Positions 52,112 to 60,274 of a DNA stretch of 64,000 bases are shown piece by piece. The position numbers were made by a program, and so were the translations under genes. A model generated the notes under the pieces. That model made no database searches. It was not told the DNA's origin and saw nothing but the letters and a program-made list of their open reading frames with translations. Positions within the stretch are counted from its first letter, which is position 1. Each line of letters begins with the position of its first letter. This stretch comes from a virus: the IMG/VR virus record IMGVR_UViG_3300046616_000314, positions 412,616-476,615 of that record; one strand, given 5' to 3'.

Positions 52112-52774
52112 TTACTTCTTTGCAGTCGGACGCTTCGCGGTAGTGCGAGTCGTCTTAGGCGCCGAAGCGGTCTCGGCGGTAGCAGCCACCAGACCTTCAT
52201 TTGCGGTTGAACCTAGCAGGTTTGCCACGGTATCACCGGTCTTGCGCAGATTCGGAGCCAGCGAGTAAGCTTGGTCGCGCTTTTGGCGCGCGGTTGCTTC
52301 AAGCATTTCAGCTTCGATCAGCAGGTTGTTTGCGATACCAGCCTTACCTTCAGCCGAGGCGACTTGTTGGTTGGCGGTATGCGGGTTGTACTTGGATTCC
52401 AGAGGCTTTGAGGACTCGTTCTTTTCCAGGCGACCCATTTGTTCCAGAATGCCGCGCAGCGGGAAGCCTTGGGCAGCGGTCGGGAACATCATGACGTTAT
52501 CAATCGGAACAGCAGCCATCAGACCTTGTTCGTGGAATGCCTGAAGAACACTCGTGGTGTCATTCGGCATCATGCGACGGTTCAGAACCGAAGCGAGATC
52601 GCCAGCCGATTGACCTTCGGGGCTTTCCAGAATTTGCATCAGAACATGCTCTAGTTGACCCGGCAGGTTGTCGGTCGGGATAACGAGGGCGTGATCAGCG
52701 CGTCCAGGGATTTGCATAAAAGCGATAACGACTCGTTGGTCGGTATTCACCATTCGTCCAGTATGTTTCTTCAT
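52112..52774 (-). CDS. Unknown protein with basic tail, 220 aa
   Basis: Residues 1-95 look globular, with a possible winged-helix type segment (L-E-H-V-L-M-Q-I-L-E-S-P-E-G-Q-S-A-G-D-L-A-S-V-L). The C-terminus is Ala/Thr/Lys-rich (T-T-R-T-T-A-K-R-P-T-A-K-K), fitting nucleic-acid contact. Part of the 53053-51473 gene run. No family recognised. Confidence 0.55.
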   Translation of the reverse strand: MKKHTGRMVNTDQRVVIAFMQIPGRADHALVIPTDNLPGQLEHVLMQILESPEGQSAGDLASVLNRRMMPNDTTSVLQAFHEQGLMAAVPIDNVMMFPTAAQGFPLRGILEQMGRLEKNESSKPLESKYNPHTANQQVASAEGKAGIANNLLIEAEMLEATARQKRDQAYSLAPNLRKTGDTVANLLGSTANEGLVAATAETASAPKTTRTTAKRPTAKK

Positions 52775-52777
52775 AAT

Positions 52778-53053
52778 TTAGCCTTCTTGTGCAGCTTGTT
52801 GATCAGCGTAGTCAATGAAAGCTTGGAACTTATTGCGAACCGCTTGAACTTGGTTAATGATGCTCCACGACTTGAAGGCACCTTGTTCGGCGGCGTGGTC
52901 GATAATCTTGACCACGTTCTTCAGATCAGTGATGCCCAAGCCTTCACCTTCGGTGGCAGTAGTAGTGGCTTCCACATGCTCAACATGCGGTGCGACTTCT
53001 TCAACTGCTTCAACGACGGGAGCTTGCTTGGTGGATTTAGATGTCTTAGTCAA
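52778..53053 (-). CDS. Small conserved phage protein, 91 aa
   Basis: A disordered Val/Glu/Thr-rich N-terminus precedes I-T-D-L-K-N-V-V-K-I-I-D-H-A-A-E-Q-G-A-F-K-S-W, a C-terminal helical domain of a kind I recall from many T4-like phages without known function. Late motif 24 nt upstream, so possibly virion-associated. Confidence 0.55.
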   Translation of the reverse strand: MTKTSKSTKQAPVVEAVEEVAPHVEHVEATTTATEGEGLGITDLKNVVKIIDHAAEQGAFKSWSIINQVQAVRNKFQAFIDYADQQAAQEG

Positions 53054-53077
53054 AATACTTAACTCCTAATAGGATTA

Positions 53078-53084
53078 TATTTAC
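53078..53084 (-). promoter_or_regulatory. Late-type promoter motif GTAAATA
   Basis: On the - strand, 24 nt upstream of the ATG at 53053. Confidence 0.45.
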
Positions 53085-53156
53085 TATAATATGCTCTACG
53101 ACCACCTAAAGTCAAAATTAAATTAACTATATTCGTAAATTATATTAGGTACTTGC

Positions 53157-53184
53157 TTGACAGATTGAATTTTAGATGTATAGT
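53157..53184 (+). promoter_or_regulatory. Strong promoter TTGACA-N16-TATAGT
   Basis: TTGACA at 53157-53162, TATAGT at 53179-53184. A GGAGATTTTT-ATG leader follows, alike to those at 2985 and 20343. Confidence 0.75.
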
Positions 53185-53209
53185 GAAGTCATCATTTAAG
53201 GAGATTTTT

Positions 53210-53317
53210 ATGAGCCAATCAGCCCAGAATGCCGGTGTTGCCATTCTCTTCGTGATCATGATCGTCGCTGGTGCTGGTCAAATGGTGCTCAACATCATGA
53301 CCCTGTGTGGCAAGTAA
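53210..53317 (+). CDS. 35-aa single-span membrane peptide
   Basis: AAGGAG is seven to eight bases upstream of the ATG. Almost the whole peptide is one hydrophobic helix (V-A-I-L-F-V-I-M-I-V-A-G-A-G) ending C-G-K. The excellent promoter and ribosome site argue that it is real despite its size. Early expression and membrane targeting suggest a host-envelope or exclusion role; this is inference. Confidence 0.7.
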   Translation: MSQSAQNAGVAILFVIMIVAGAGQMVLNIMTLCGK

Positions 53318-53329
53318 GGGAGAGTTAGA

Positions 53330-53602
53330 ATGGTGACGTTTCTATGGGTATCCTTGGGTATCATCGTTTTCATCATCGCTTTTTCGATTTTTATGTCGGT
53401 AAAGTACGGATGCGATCATGAATATGGTCCATGGAGTGACGAGCAAACCCACAAGCGGTTTATTCCGTTCGACTACAACCACCAATACGACGGCGATCCC
53501 GGTTATGACTATTTTGTCGTGACTAAGTTCCGGTCGCGGTTCTGTGAAAAATGCGGGAACGTCCACAAATCAATTCTGGACGAAAGTCAAGAACGAGCAT
53601 AA
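53330..53602 (+). CDS. Membrane-anchored small protein with Cys/His cluster, 90 aa
   Basis: N-terminal helix (residues 3-23, F-L-W-V-S-L-G-I-I-V-F-I-I-A-F) then a soluble part with C-D-H-E-Y-G-P-W and F-C-E-K-C-G-N-V-H-K, which could hold zinc. ATG 12 bases after the previous stop with GGGAGAG before it. Followed by a terminator, so the pair forms a two-gene early unit. Confidence 0.7.
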   Translation: MVTFLWVSLGIIVFIIAFSIFMSVKYGCDHEYGPWSDEQTHKRFIPFDYNHQYDGDPGYDYFVVTKFRSRFCEKCGNVHKSILDESQERA

Positions 53603-53603
53603 C

Positions 53604-53639
53604 AGAAAAAGCCTCCGCACCGAAATGCGGAGGCTTTTC
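53604..53639. terminator. Two-way terminator
   Basis: GCCTCCGCA pairs with TGCGGAGGC around CCGAAA, with A-run and T-run flanks, between convergent stops at 53602 and 53640. Confidence 0.9.
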
Positions 53640-54212
53640 TTATGCGGCTTTCAGCGAAATGGCTGGCGCCTTACGCTTTCTAAGCACAACGTTTTCTTCA
53701 TCCCAGCCCAGGTACGGGAACCACGATTCGTGGGGGATGTAGATCGGGTATTGTCGTCTCTTTTCCAACATTTCGTAGTATGTCGGTTGGTACGGAGCGA
53801 TCTTCGGTTGGATGCTTTGGTTGTTACCCCGCTTGTTGTTGCAGGGCGAGCAAGCCGAAACAAGGTTCTTCCACGACGAACCGCCGCCACGCGATTGTGG
53901 AATAACGTGGTCCCACGTCAACAAATCTTCAGGGAAGCGTTGAGTGCAGTATTGGCAACGGTGTCCATCGCGCAGGAACAGGTTTTCGCTAGACAGACGG
54001 ATTGAGCGTCTGATCTTAACTTGCTTCTTAGCCATCACGATACAGGGCACGCGCATTTCGAGGCTTGGACTGCGAACAATCCAATCATCATAATGCTCGA
54101 CCACTGTAACCTTTTCCTTCCAAATGAGCTTGATGGCATCTTGCCACGCCCAAGCGGAAACGGGGAAAAGGCTCATGGGCATTCCGTCTGCGTTCAAAAG
54201 CAACGTGTCCAT
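53640..54212 (-). CDS. HNH endonuclease
   Basis: 190 residues. Zinc cysteines Cys87/Cys90 (R-C-Q-Y-C) and Cys121/Cys124 (A-C-S-P-C-N-N-K-R), catalytic region W-D-H-V-I-P-Q-S-R-G-G (Asp101-His102) and W-K-N-L. This is the free-standing HNH type common in bacteria and phages. A late motif 26 nt upstream. It is not inserted in another gene, so a homing role is not evident; DNA processing or host DNA attack are alternatives. Confidence 0.9.
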   Translation of the reverse strand: MDTLLLNADGMPMSLFPVSAWAWQDAIKLIWKEKVTVVEHYDDWIVRSPSLEMRVPCIVMAKKQVKIRRSIRLSSENLFLRDGHRCQYCTQRFPEDLLTWDHVIPQSRGGGSSWKNLVSACSPCNNKRGNNQSIQPKIAPYQPTYYEMLEKRRQYPIYIPHESWFPYLGWDEENVVLRKRKAPAISLKAA

Positions 54213-54238
54213 TACATACCTCTTTTACTTCCTTTCTA

Positions 54239-54245
54239 TATTTAA
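54239..54245 (-). promoter_or_regulatory. Late-type promoter motif TTAAATA
   Basis: On the - strand, 26 nt upstream of the HNH start and overlapping the end of the 54247 gene region. Confidence 0.4.
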
Positions 54246-54246
54246 C

Positions 54247-55446
54247 CTAGTGAATATTGAAGTTTTCTAGTCTTAGTCTATCGTCTTCGAATTTAAAGTC
54301 AACCGAAGACAAGCGACCGCCCTTACCCGATCCAGTATCCAAAAAGATTGCTTTGCCGCCGTTCTTATTGGTAACAACTACTGGACTGAACTTGGATCGA
54401 GCATCATGCCCGACCACTACTGTTTCAGTAGCCGGAATGGCGTCTACCCACTTATAAGTTCGGATCGCGGAATATTCATTGCCTTCTAACGTTTCTATCT
54501 CGCCGTAGAGACTAAAATTTTCATTCGCTCGAAAATCAACATCCCCTGTGGACCACTTTTGAGGGTGAACCGCAGCGTGGACCATATGCACGTTTTTAAT
54601 TGACATGGAAAGACCCGAATACGAAATTAAGCCACGAAAACGACCTTCCCACTTTTCGCGGTCGCCATGAGATAGCTTTTCCAGGGCGTCAATGGTCACG
54701 CGGTTGCCATCACTCAAGCGCATCGCGTTTTTGTGTTTTTCGGTTTGGTCGATCCAGCGCGCGATTTTACGTTCGTGGTTTCCGATCACCAGGGCGGCTT
54801 TTCCATCCATGACTAGATCATAAACCCGATCAGCCACGTCCAGGGTGTCATAGCCATAGTCGATGATGTCACCCAACGAAATCAGGAAGTGATTCCGCGA
54901 CCGCGCCCAGCCATAAGCCATGTTGAAGGCATCTAGCTCGCCGTGAACATCACCAACGATAGTGATGCCGCTGTACCGAGTACGGATGTCTGCGAATGGA
55001 TCAGAAATTTTCTTTGTGAAAAAAGGCTGATCCCGGCGGGTATCTAGAACCGTGGCGACTTCATCACCGTTCAGGATGTCCCGTTCGGCGGAAAGGAAAC
55101 GCTGGCGAAGGATGGTGTTCGGTTCTGTGGGATCGGCTACGACCAGATAAATGATCGGAACACCGTAAGTCTCACCAATACCCGTTAGGGCAAGGCGAGA
55201 TTCTTTACGGAGGTTTGTAGCGACCACAACGGCACGTTCTCCCAAACGAAGCTTGGTGTGAACACGGCGATGGATTTCGGAGAACACGACAGCATCGATA
55301 TCCTGTCGGTCACTGTCGCCAACTAGGTCATATCGTACTTTGCGTACGTTCAGTATCTCATGCTCTGGGACCGAAGTCGTAGCCTTTTCTATGGCTGCAA
55401 CGTTCGGTCCCACACAGATGACTAAAGAGTGTAGAGGAATATTCAT
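54247..55446 (-). CDS. Pnkp-like fusion: degenerate kinase domain plus metallophosphatase
   Basis: 399 residues. The C-terminal domain (about 160-390) is a calcineurin-type phosphatase: G-D-V-H-G, G-D-I-I-D-Y-G, G-N-H-E-R, H-A-A-V-H and G-H-D-A-R. The N-terminal 150 residues follow the bacterial Pnkp kinase layout (V-V-V-A-T-N-L-R-K-E-S-R...I-I-Y-L-V-V), but the P-loop G-P-S-G-S-G-K-S/T is replaced by G-P-N-V-A-A-I-E-K-A-T, so kinase activity is doubtful. No ligase domain. Possible roles are end-healing of RNA/DNA or a nucleotide phosphatase. Confidence 0.75.
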   Translation of the reverse strand: MNIPLHSLVICVGPNVAAIEKATTSVPEHEILNVRKVRYDLVGDSDRQDIDAVVFSEIHRRVHTKLRLGERAVVVATNLRKESRLALTGIGETYGVPIIYLVVADPTEPNTILRQRFLSAERDILNGDEVATVLDTRRDQPFFTKKISDPFADIRTRYSGITIVGDVHGELDAFNMAYGWARSRNHFLISLGDIIDYGYDTLDVADRVYDLVMDGKAALVIGNHERKIARWIDQTEKHKNAMRLSDGNRVTIDALEKLSHGDREKWEGRFRGLISYSGLSMSIKNVHMVHAAVHPQKWSTGDVDFRANENFSLYGEIETLEGNEYSAIRTYKWVDAIPATETVVVGHDARSKFSPVVVTNKNGGKAIFLDTGSGKGGRLSSVDFKFEDDRLRLENFNIH

Positions 55447-55450
55447 TACA

Positions 55451-55477
55451 ATAATATAGTCAATCCAACTATATTAT
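55451..55477. repeat. Perfect inverted repeat upstream of the phosphatase gene
   Basis: ATAATATAGT and ACTATATTAT, 10-bp arms around CAATCCA, lying between the 55485 stop and the 55446 start. Could be an operator or an mRNA hairpin; no T-tract for termination. Confidence 0.6.
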
Positions 55478-55484
55478 GCATTAT

Positions 55485-55724
55485 TTAAAGTTCAGGAAGA
55501 CTTGATTTCAGTGACGAAATATTGTCGATGATGGCTTGTAGAGCTTCTTGTTGGCTTTTGATCGTAGACTGGAAATCCAGCAATTGGATTTTCAACATTT
55601 CGTTGATCCCTCGCACCGTAGCCATCCGGGTTTTGAGATCAGCGTTTTCAAGTTCCAACTCTTTGAGACGTGCGGCAAAGTCACGCTCAAGACGCATCAG
55701 GGGCGTGTCGATGCCGATTGGCAT
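55485..55724 (-). CDS. Small coiled-coil protein, 79 aa
   Basis: Nearly all helix with heptads (F-A-A-R-L-K-E-L-E-L-E-N-A-D-L-K-T-R and I-K-S-Q-Q-E-A-L-Q-A-I-I). Start overlaps the previous stop (TAATG). Likely oligomeric; function unknown. Confidence 0.6.
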   Translation of the reverse strand: MPIGIDTPLMRLERDFAARLKELELENADLKTRMATVRGINEMLKIQLLDFQSTIKSQQEALQAIIDNISSLKSSLPEL

Positions 55725-56062
55725 TATTGAGCCACCTTGGGCTTACGACCGCGACGTTTGCCTTGGTAGACCTTCTCGCCATCGTCGTCCATGTCATGCG
55801 AGGCAATCAGACGGTCATAGTCCATACCGTCGATCAGTAGAACGTCTGAGGCTTCGATATTTTTCTTGGAGCCATCAACGGTGCTGACGGTTTCGAAGAT
55901 GGCAACGCCCTTGATGATCTTGATATTTCTAACGAGGAAGATGCCGCGCGCCTTAACAATCGGACTACCCGAAATGTCATAACCGCGATAGTGAGCCTCG
56001 ATTTCAGTATTTTCCCGAAGGATGCCGCGTTGTACTAGTTGTTTAATCAGTGATACTTGCAT
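55724..56062 (-). CDS. Unknown protein with AT-hook-like tail, 112 aa
   Basis: Start set at ATG 56062, overlapping the upstream gene by 20 bases. Beta-rich domain (E-I-E-A-H-Y-R-G-Y-D-I...V-R-N-I-K-I-I-K) and C-terminal K-R-R-G-R-K-P-K, an R-G-R-K-P core similar to AT-hooks, suggesting minor-groove DNA contact. No family recognised. Confidence 0.55.
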   Translation of the reverse strand: MQVSLIKQLVQRGILRENTEIEAHYRGYDISGSPIVKARGIFLVRNIKIIKGVAIFETVSTVDGSKKNIEASDVLLIDGMDYDRLIASHDMDDDGEKVYQGKRRGRKPKVAQ

Positions 56063-56750
56063 CAATATTCTCGTCAATATACGCTTTATGAATTTTATGA
56101 ATGTGTTGTCCAAGGGCTAGCTTGGTCAAATAAATGTCCATTTCATCTTTGAGGTAAAGACGGCGAACGTCTCCCTCATAGAGATACATGGCGTCTTTAT
56201 TTTTTAGTTGTTCTTCGAAACGATTGGTGATGACGTGATCAATATGAGCCAGGGCATCTTGGTCGTACACGCGCTTGAACAGAATCGACCATTCAAACTT
56301 ATTCCAGAACAAGGACTTTCGAATAATAACGAAAGTGTCGGAGAGTAGCAGATTTACGTAGTCGTCATTATCTGGACGAAAAACTTCGCGAATGTGCTTT
56401 GTGTGTAGGTCTATAAAATCTAGGGCTTCCTCTTTTGATTTGAAGAAAAACGAGAAACCCGCTTGGTTGTCCATGACTTTCCAATTTTCGGAAAGACAAG
56501 ACTTTTTCAATTTCGCCAGGAAATTGTTACGCTTTCGCCGATCCTTGGCTACGCGCTCTACAATGCTATTACCGGAGCCTACAACGAAACGAGATAATGA
56601 GCCGCCGGGTGTGACCGGGAAATAATGTTGGCTGTTCGCGCTACGCTTGGGATAGGAAATCACAACTTTGTAAGGGTACTCTCCCCAGTATAATGCGGAG
56701 ATAGGCTTATAGTTAACAGACTCATGTCTGTCAAAATCCATTGCACTCAT
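56043..56750 (-). CDS. Unknown protein, 235 aa
   Basis: ATG at 56750 preferred over TTG 56762. Contains L-Y-W-G-E-Y-P-Y-K-V-V-I-S-Y-P near residue 20 and G-F-S-F-F-F-K-S-K-E-E-A-L-D-F-I near 100, the second resembling the body of the F-K-L-x-F family. Followed downstream on the - strand by two overlapping small genes; preceded by three hairpins after ClpA. Confidence 0.6.
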   Translation of the reverse strand: MSAMDFDRHESVNYKPISALYWGEYPYKVVISYPKRSANSQHYFPVTPGGSLSRFVVGSGNSIVERVAKDRRKRNNFLAKLKKSCLSENWKVMDNQAGFSFFFKSKEEALDFIDLHTKHIREVFRPDNDDYVNLLLSDTFVIIRKSLFWNKFEWSILFKRVYDQDALAHIDHVITNRFEEQLKNKDAMYLYEGDVRRLYLKDEMDIYLTKLALGQHIHKIHKAYIDENIDASITD

Positions 56751-56782
56751 TAAAAATCTCAAAAAATAACTTGGGTAGTGCG

Positions 56783-56880
56783 TCGCCCATTAACCATAAT
56801 TTTTAGTGGGCGAAATAGGCGTCCCCTCAAAATGTGAGAAGGACGCCTATTAAGTATGTCAGAAAATTATCGTTCTGACA
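56783..56880 (-). promoter_or_regulatory. Array of three perfect hairpins between ClpA and the 56043 gene
   Basis: TCGCCCA/TGGGCGA (56783-56789, 56807-56813); AATAGGCGTCC/GGACGCCTATT (56814-56824, 56841-56851) with an inner CTCA/TGAG; TGTCAGAA/TTCTGACA (56857-56864, 56873-56880). T-tracts are weak on the - strand, so at least part may be leader or processing structure rather than terminators. Confidence 0.7.
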
Positions 56881-56883
56881 ATT

Positions 56884-59211
56884 TTATTCAGCAATTTCGG
56901 CGACTACCGCGACTTCAGGCGGCTTGGTAGCCGCGATAGGGGTCACGACGATCTTGTCTTCGACCACTCGCACCATGGCGATGCCGCCGTACGGAGTCAG
57001 TTCGCCGATCAGCATCATCTTGGAAAGCGGCTTCTTGATCGTTTCCTTGATCAGACGGTTCAACGGGCGGGCGCCCATCGCACGGTCGTAGCCGTTCTTG
57101 GCGAGCCACTGAACAGCAGCTTCATCAAGGTCCAGGGTGACGTTGCGTTCCTTCGCCATGTCTTCCAACTGACCGATGAACTTATGGACAATCTTTTCCA
57201 TATTTTCAGGAGCCAGGAAGTTGAACATGACCGTGGCGTCGAGGCGGTTGCGGAATTCGGGGCTGAAACGCTTCTCGATAGCCTTTTCCGCATCCTGCGT
57301 TTGTTGCTGACCACCGAAGCCCAGAGGGTTCTTAGCCAGCATTTCCGCGCCCGCGTTCGAAGTCAGGATCAGAATAATATTCTGGAACGAGACCGTCTTA
57401 CCCGTCGAGTTGGACAGGCGACCATCGTCCATGACTTGAAGCAGGATGTTTTGAATGTCGGCGTGAGCCTTTTCAAATTCGTCCAGCAGGACCACGGCGC
57501 GCGGGTGATTATCCACTTCGTTGACCAGCTTGCCACCAGCCGCGCCACCTTCGCCGTGACCGACGTAGCCAGGAGGCGAGCCTATCAGCTTAGCGACCGA
57601 ATGCTTTTCCATGTATTCCGACATATCGTACTTGAGCATCGGAACGCCCAGCGTGTCAGCCAGGGCACGAGCGGTTTCGGTCTTACCCGAACCGGTCGGA
57701 CCAGCGAAGAGGTAGCAACCCGCCGTCTTGTTGGCTTCGCGCAGACCGGCACGGGCAATGTAAACGTCGGTTTCCAGGGCTTCGATGGCTTGATCTTGAC
57801 CGAAGACGCGAGCCCGAAGGTTCTTTTCCAAGTCCTTCAGGTTGTCTTGTTCATCACCCGAGACCTGTTGAGCCGGAATGTTGGCGACTTCGGAAATCTC
57901 GTACTCGATTTGCGCAACATCGATGATCTTGATGCGCTCGGCTTCCGGGGTGATACGCTGACGGGCGCCCGCGCCGTCGATCAGATCAATCGACTTGTCG
58001 GGGTTCTTTTGACCGGTGATGTAGCGAGTCGAGAGATCAACCGCCGCATCAAGGGCTTCGTCGGTGTACGTAACTTCGTGGAACTTTTCGAAGGTTTCAC
58101 GCAGACCGCGCAGGATCAGCTTGGTTTCCGCGATGGTCGGCTCATCAGCCGTGACCTTCTGGAAACGACGACGAAGGGCGGCGTCCTTGTCGAAATGCTT
58201 CTGATATTCGTCCAGGGTGGTCGAACCGATGCAACGCAGCGTGCCGCGAGCCAGGGCGGGCTTCAGCAGGTTCGCAACGTCCATGGTACCTTGGCTCGAT
58301 GCCCCGGCGCCCATGATGTTGTGAATTTCGTCCACGAACAGAATGGAGCCTTCCACCATTTCCAGGGACTTGATGACTTGCTTCATACGTTCTTCGAAAT
58401 CACCACGGTACTTTGTACCGGCGATCAGATCAGCGATTTCGAGCGAATAGACCGTCGAAGCCTTCAGATTGTCGGGGACTTCGCCCTTGACGATCTTATA
58501 TGCCAGACCTTCGGCGATGGCAGTCTTACCCACGCCAGCGTCACCGACGATCAGCGGGTTGTTCTTGCGGCGACGCGAAATGATTTGTTGGATGCGCAGT
58601 AGTTCGACCGAACGACCAATCAGCGGATCGATGCGACCAGCGACAGCTTCGGCGTTCAAATCCTTGGTGTACTTCTTCAGGATTTCCTTGGCGTCTTCCA
58701 AGGTCAGAACTTCCTTGGATTGCTGGATCGGCTCGCCATCGGGACCGACTTCACCATTGGGGCTCAGAATGCGGGCGATCTTGAGTTGAACGTCGGCGCC
58801 GCCGAACTTCTTGAGGACAGCGATAGCGTGGCTGTCGTCGTCATCGTGGCTGACCAGATGATAGAGAATGTGACCAGCCGTGGTGGCATTGGGCTGACCC
58901 TCGCGTTGCGAGAACATCGCGTGCGACACGGCGCGGGCGATAATGTGGTTGAAACCTTCCGAGGCGACCGGGCGACCACCCGAGACCGGAATGATGCCGC
59001 TTTTTAGAATGCTTTCCAGAATCGGCGTCAGGTTGGTATCCGCCGGGGTCAGCACCTTGGACAAAATGTCCTGAACTTGCGGTTCTGCCAGGAGAGCCAG
59101 CAGAAGGTGTTCGGGAGTCACGTACTCATGGCGGTGCTTGACGGCAATGGCTTCGGCGCGGTGAATGTTCGCCAAAATTTCTTGATGTTGGGGAGGCTGA
59201 TTTTTAGACAT
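56884..59211 (-). CDS. clpA: ClpA-type AAA+ unfoldase
   Basis: 775 residues (bacterial ClpA about 758). Clp N-domain 1-150; D1 Walker A G-D-A-G-V-G-K-T 223-230 and Walker B I-L-F-V-D-E 290-296; D2 Walker A G-P-T-G-S-G-K-T 504-511 and Walker B V-V-L-L-D-E 574-579. L-G-F at 630-632 is at the place of the ClpP-docking loop, so it may dock to host ClpP. All ATPase motifs are intact. Start overlaps the deformylase stop (TAATG). Phage-encoded ClpA is unusual; it may redirect host proteolysis or unfold virion proteins. Confidence 0.95.
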   Translation of the reverse strand: MSKNQPPQHQEILANIHRAEAIAVKHRHEYVTPEHLLLALLAEPQVQDILSKVLTPADTNLTPILESILKSGIIPVSGGRPVASEGFNHIIARAVSHAMFSQREGQPNATTAGHILYHLVSHDDDDSHAIAVLKKFGGADVQLKIARILSPNGEVGPDGEPIQQSKEVLTLEDAKEILKKYTKDLNAEAVAGRIDPLIGRSVELLRIQQIISRRRKNNPLIVGDAGVGKTAIAEGLAYKIVKGEVPDNLKASTVYSLEIADLIAGTKYRGDFEERMKQVIKSLEMVEGSILFVDEIHNIMGAGASSQGTMDVANLLKPALARGTLRCIGSTTLDEYQKHFDKDAALRRRFQKVTADEPTIAETKLILRGLRETFEKFHEVTYTDEALDAAVDLSTRYITGQKNPDKSIDLIDGAGARQRITPEAERIKIIDVAQIEYEISEVANIPAQQVSGDEQDNLKDLEKNLRARVFGQDQAIEALETDVYIARAGLREANKTAGCYLFAGPTGSGKTETARALADTLGVPMLKYDMSEYMEKHSVAKLIGSPPGYVGHGEGGAAGGKLVNEVDNHPRAVVLLDEFEKAHADIQNILLQVMDDGRLSNSTGKTVSFQNIILILTSNAGAEMLAKNPLGFGGQQQTQDAEKAIEKRFSPEFRNRLDATVMFNFLAPENMEKIVHKFIGQLEDMAKERNVTLDLDEAAVQWLAKNGYDRAMGARPLNRLIKETIKKPLSKMMLIGELTPYGGIAMVRVVEDKIVVTPIAATKPPEVAVVAEIAE

Positions 59212-59717
59212 TAATTAGCACCTTTAACCTTTTTACTACGACGTGTCTTCGCTCGCGTGAGAACCAAACGGCTTACCCGAGTTGTGAAACGAACCCCGTT
59301 CACATGATCATATTCGTGAGCATAGCACCGGGCGTTCATATCCGCAAACTTTTCGTTCACGAAAATTCCTTCCGCATTTTGGTAGCGGACTTCGATCCAC
59401 GACGGACGATCCACGTCCAGCCAGAGATCGGGAAAGCTCAAGCATCCCTCTGCACCCTTGACGATATCATCACTGGTAGCCAGGATTTCGGGATTGAAAC
59501 AAGCGATAATTTGTTCCGAATCAGCCGGTTGCATGATGAACATACGAAACGGGAGACCGACTTGCGGTGCGGCAAGACCCATGCCGTTGAATTCGCGCAT
59601 CACGGTAGTCATGGATTCTACCAGATACGACACGTCAAACGACGTGACTGAAAAATCGAACGGGTCGGTAGGTTCCTTGAGGATCGGATCATCCTCACTG
59701 ACGAGCTTAAGCACCAT
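59211..59717 (-). CDS. def: Peptide deformylase
   Basis: 168 residues, standard length. All three motifs intact: G-M-G-L-A-A-P-Q (45-52), E-G-C-L-S with metal ligand Cys92, and H134-E135-x-x-H138. Removes formyl from nascent N-terminal Met. Phage deformylases are known from cyanophages. TAATG overlaps on both sides tie it to the secreted protein upstream and ClpA downstream. C-terminus is unusually basic (R-A-K-T-R-R-S-K-K-V-K), which could favour ribosome binding. Confidence 0.95.
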   Translation of the reverse strand: MVLKLVSEDDPILKEPTDPFDFSVTSFDVSYLVESMTTVMREFNGMGLAAPQVGLPFRMFIMQPADSEQIIACFNPEILATSDDIVKGAEGCLSFPDLWLDVDRPSWIEVRYQNAEGIFVNEKFADMNARCYAHEYDHVNGVRFTTRVSRLVLTRAKTRRSKKVKGAN

Positions 59718-60214
59718 TATCGCATACCATTCGCGTAGGTTTGGTTGACCATGGCGATACCACGGTCACGAAGGGCGTTGCACTGTGACACATTGCCCAT
59801 GCTGATGTTCGCCTGCAAACTGCGACGAATATAATAGGTGTCGTTGAAGATCGCGTTGCGGATGTTTTGAGCTTCTTCGAAAGTCAGGACACCGCCCGAA
59901 GTGCGTTCATTCTTGGTGACACGGCGTGCCGCAGTACCGATGGCTTCACCCAGAGCATCTTCAGCGTGAATGCAGGCGATGATATCTTGTTGGCTGACCG
60001 GGCGACGTTCCGAAATCGGACCCAGCGGGCGATTTTGATTTTCGTAGTCGATCTGGCGACGAGCGTGGTTGCATTGAATAGTGACGCAACGACCAGCATC
60101 AATGGCATCGCCGAGAGATTCCGCGTCACTGATCCGCACCTGACCATGGGCTCGACCAGCGTTGGCGAGACCGATGAGGGCGATGAGAATCAGGACCGGA
60201 GCGGCAATACGCAT
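59717..60214 (-). CDS. Secreted protein with signal peptide, 165 aa
   Basis: Signal peptide about residues 1-24 (I-L-I-A-L-I-G-L-A-N-A, possible cleavage after A-N-A or A-H-G). The mature part has four cysteines (C-V-T-I-Q-C, I-I-A-C, Q-C-N-A) that may form disulfides in the periplasm. No family recognised. Its own promoter lies upstream (60247-60274). Oddly, it is coupled to cytoplasmic deformylase and ClpA. Confidence 0.65.
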   Translation of the reverse strand: MRIAAPVLILIALIGLANAGRAHGQVRISDAESLGDAIDAGRCVTIQCNHARRQIDYENQNRPLGPISERRPVSQQDIIACIHAEDALGEAIGTAARRVTKNERTSGGVLTFEEAQNIRNAIFNDTYYIRRSLQANISMGNVSQCNALRDRGIAMVNQTYANGMR

Positions 60215-60246
60215 TAAAACCTCGTGAAAAATTTATCGTATGATCA

Positions 60247-60274
60247 AATTTAACACGAAATTCTCGTTTGTCAA
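60247..60274 (-). promoter_or_regulatory. sigma70-like promoter TTGACA-N16-TAAATT
   Basis: On the - strand TTGACA is 60274-60269, overlapping the DnaJ stop codon; TAAATT is 60252-60247. It would drive secreted protein, deformylase and ClpA apart from DnaJ. Confidence 0.5.

Noticed and set aside
53640-54212. HNH gene as a homing endonuclease in an intron or intein
   Set aside because: It has its own late motif and terminator and does not interrupt another gene; no flanking split gene.
57184-58602. 472-residue + frame opposite ClpA
   Set aside because: It mirrors the conserved ClpA coding strand and has no domain, ribosome site or promoter; long antisense frames are expected opposite this codon usage.
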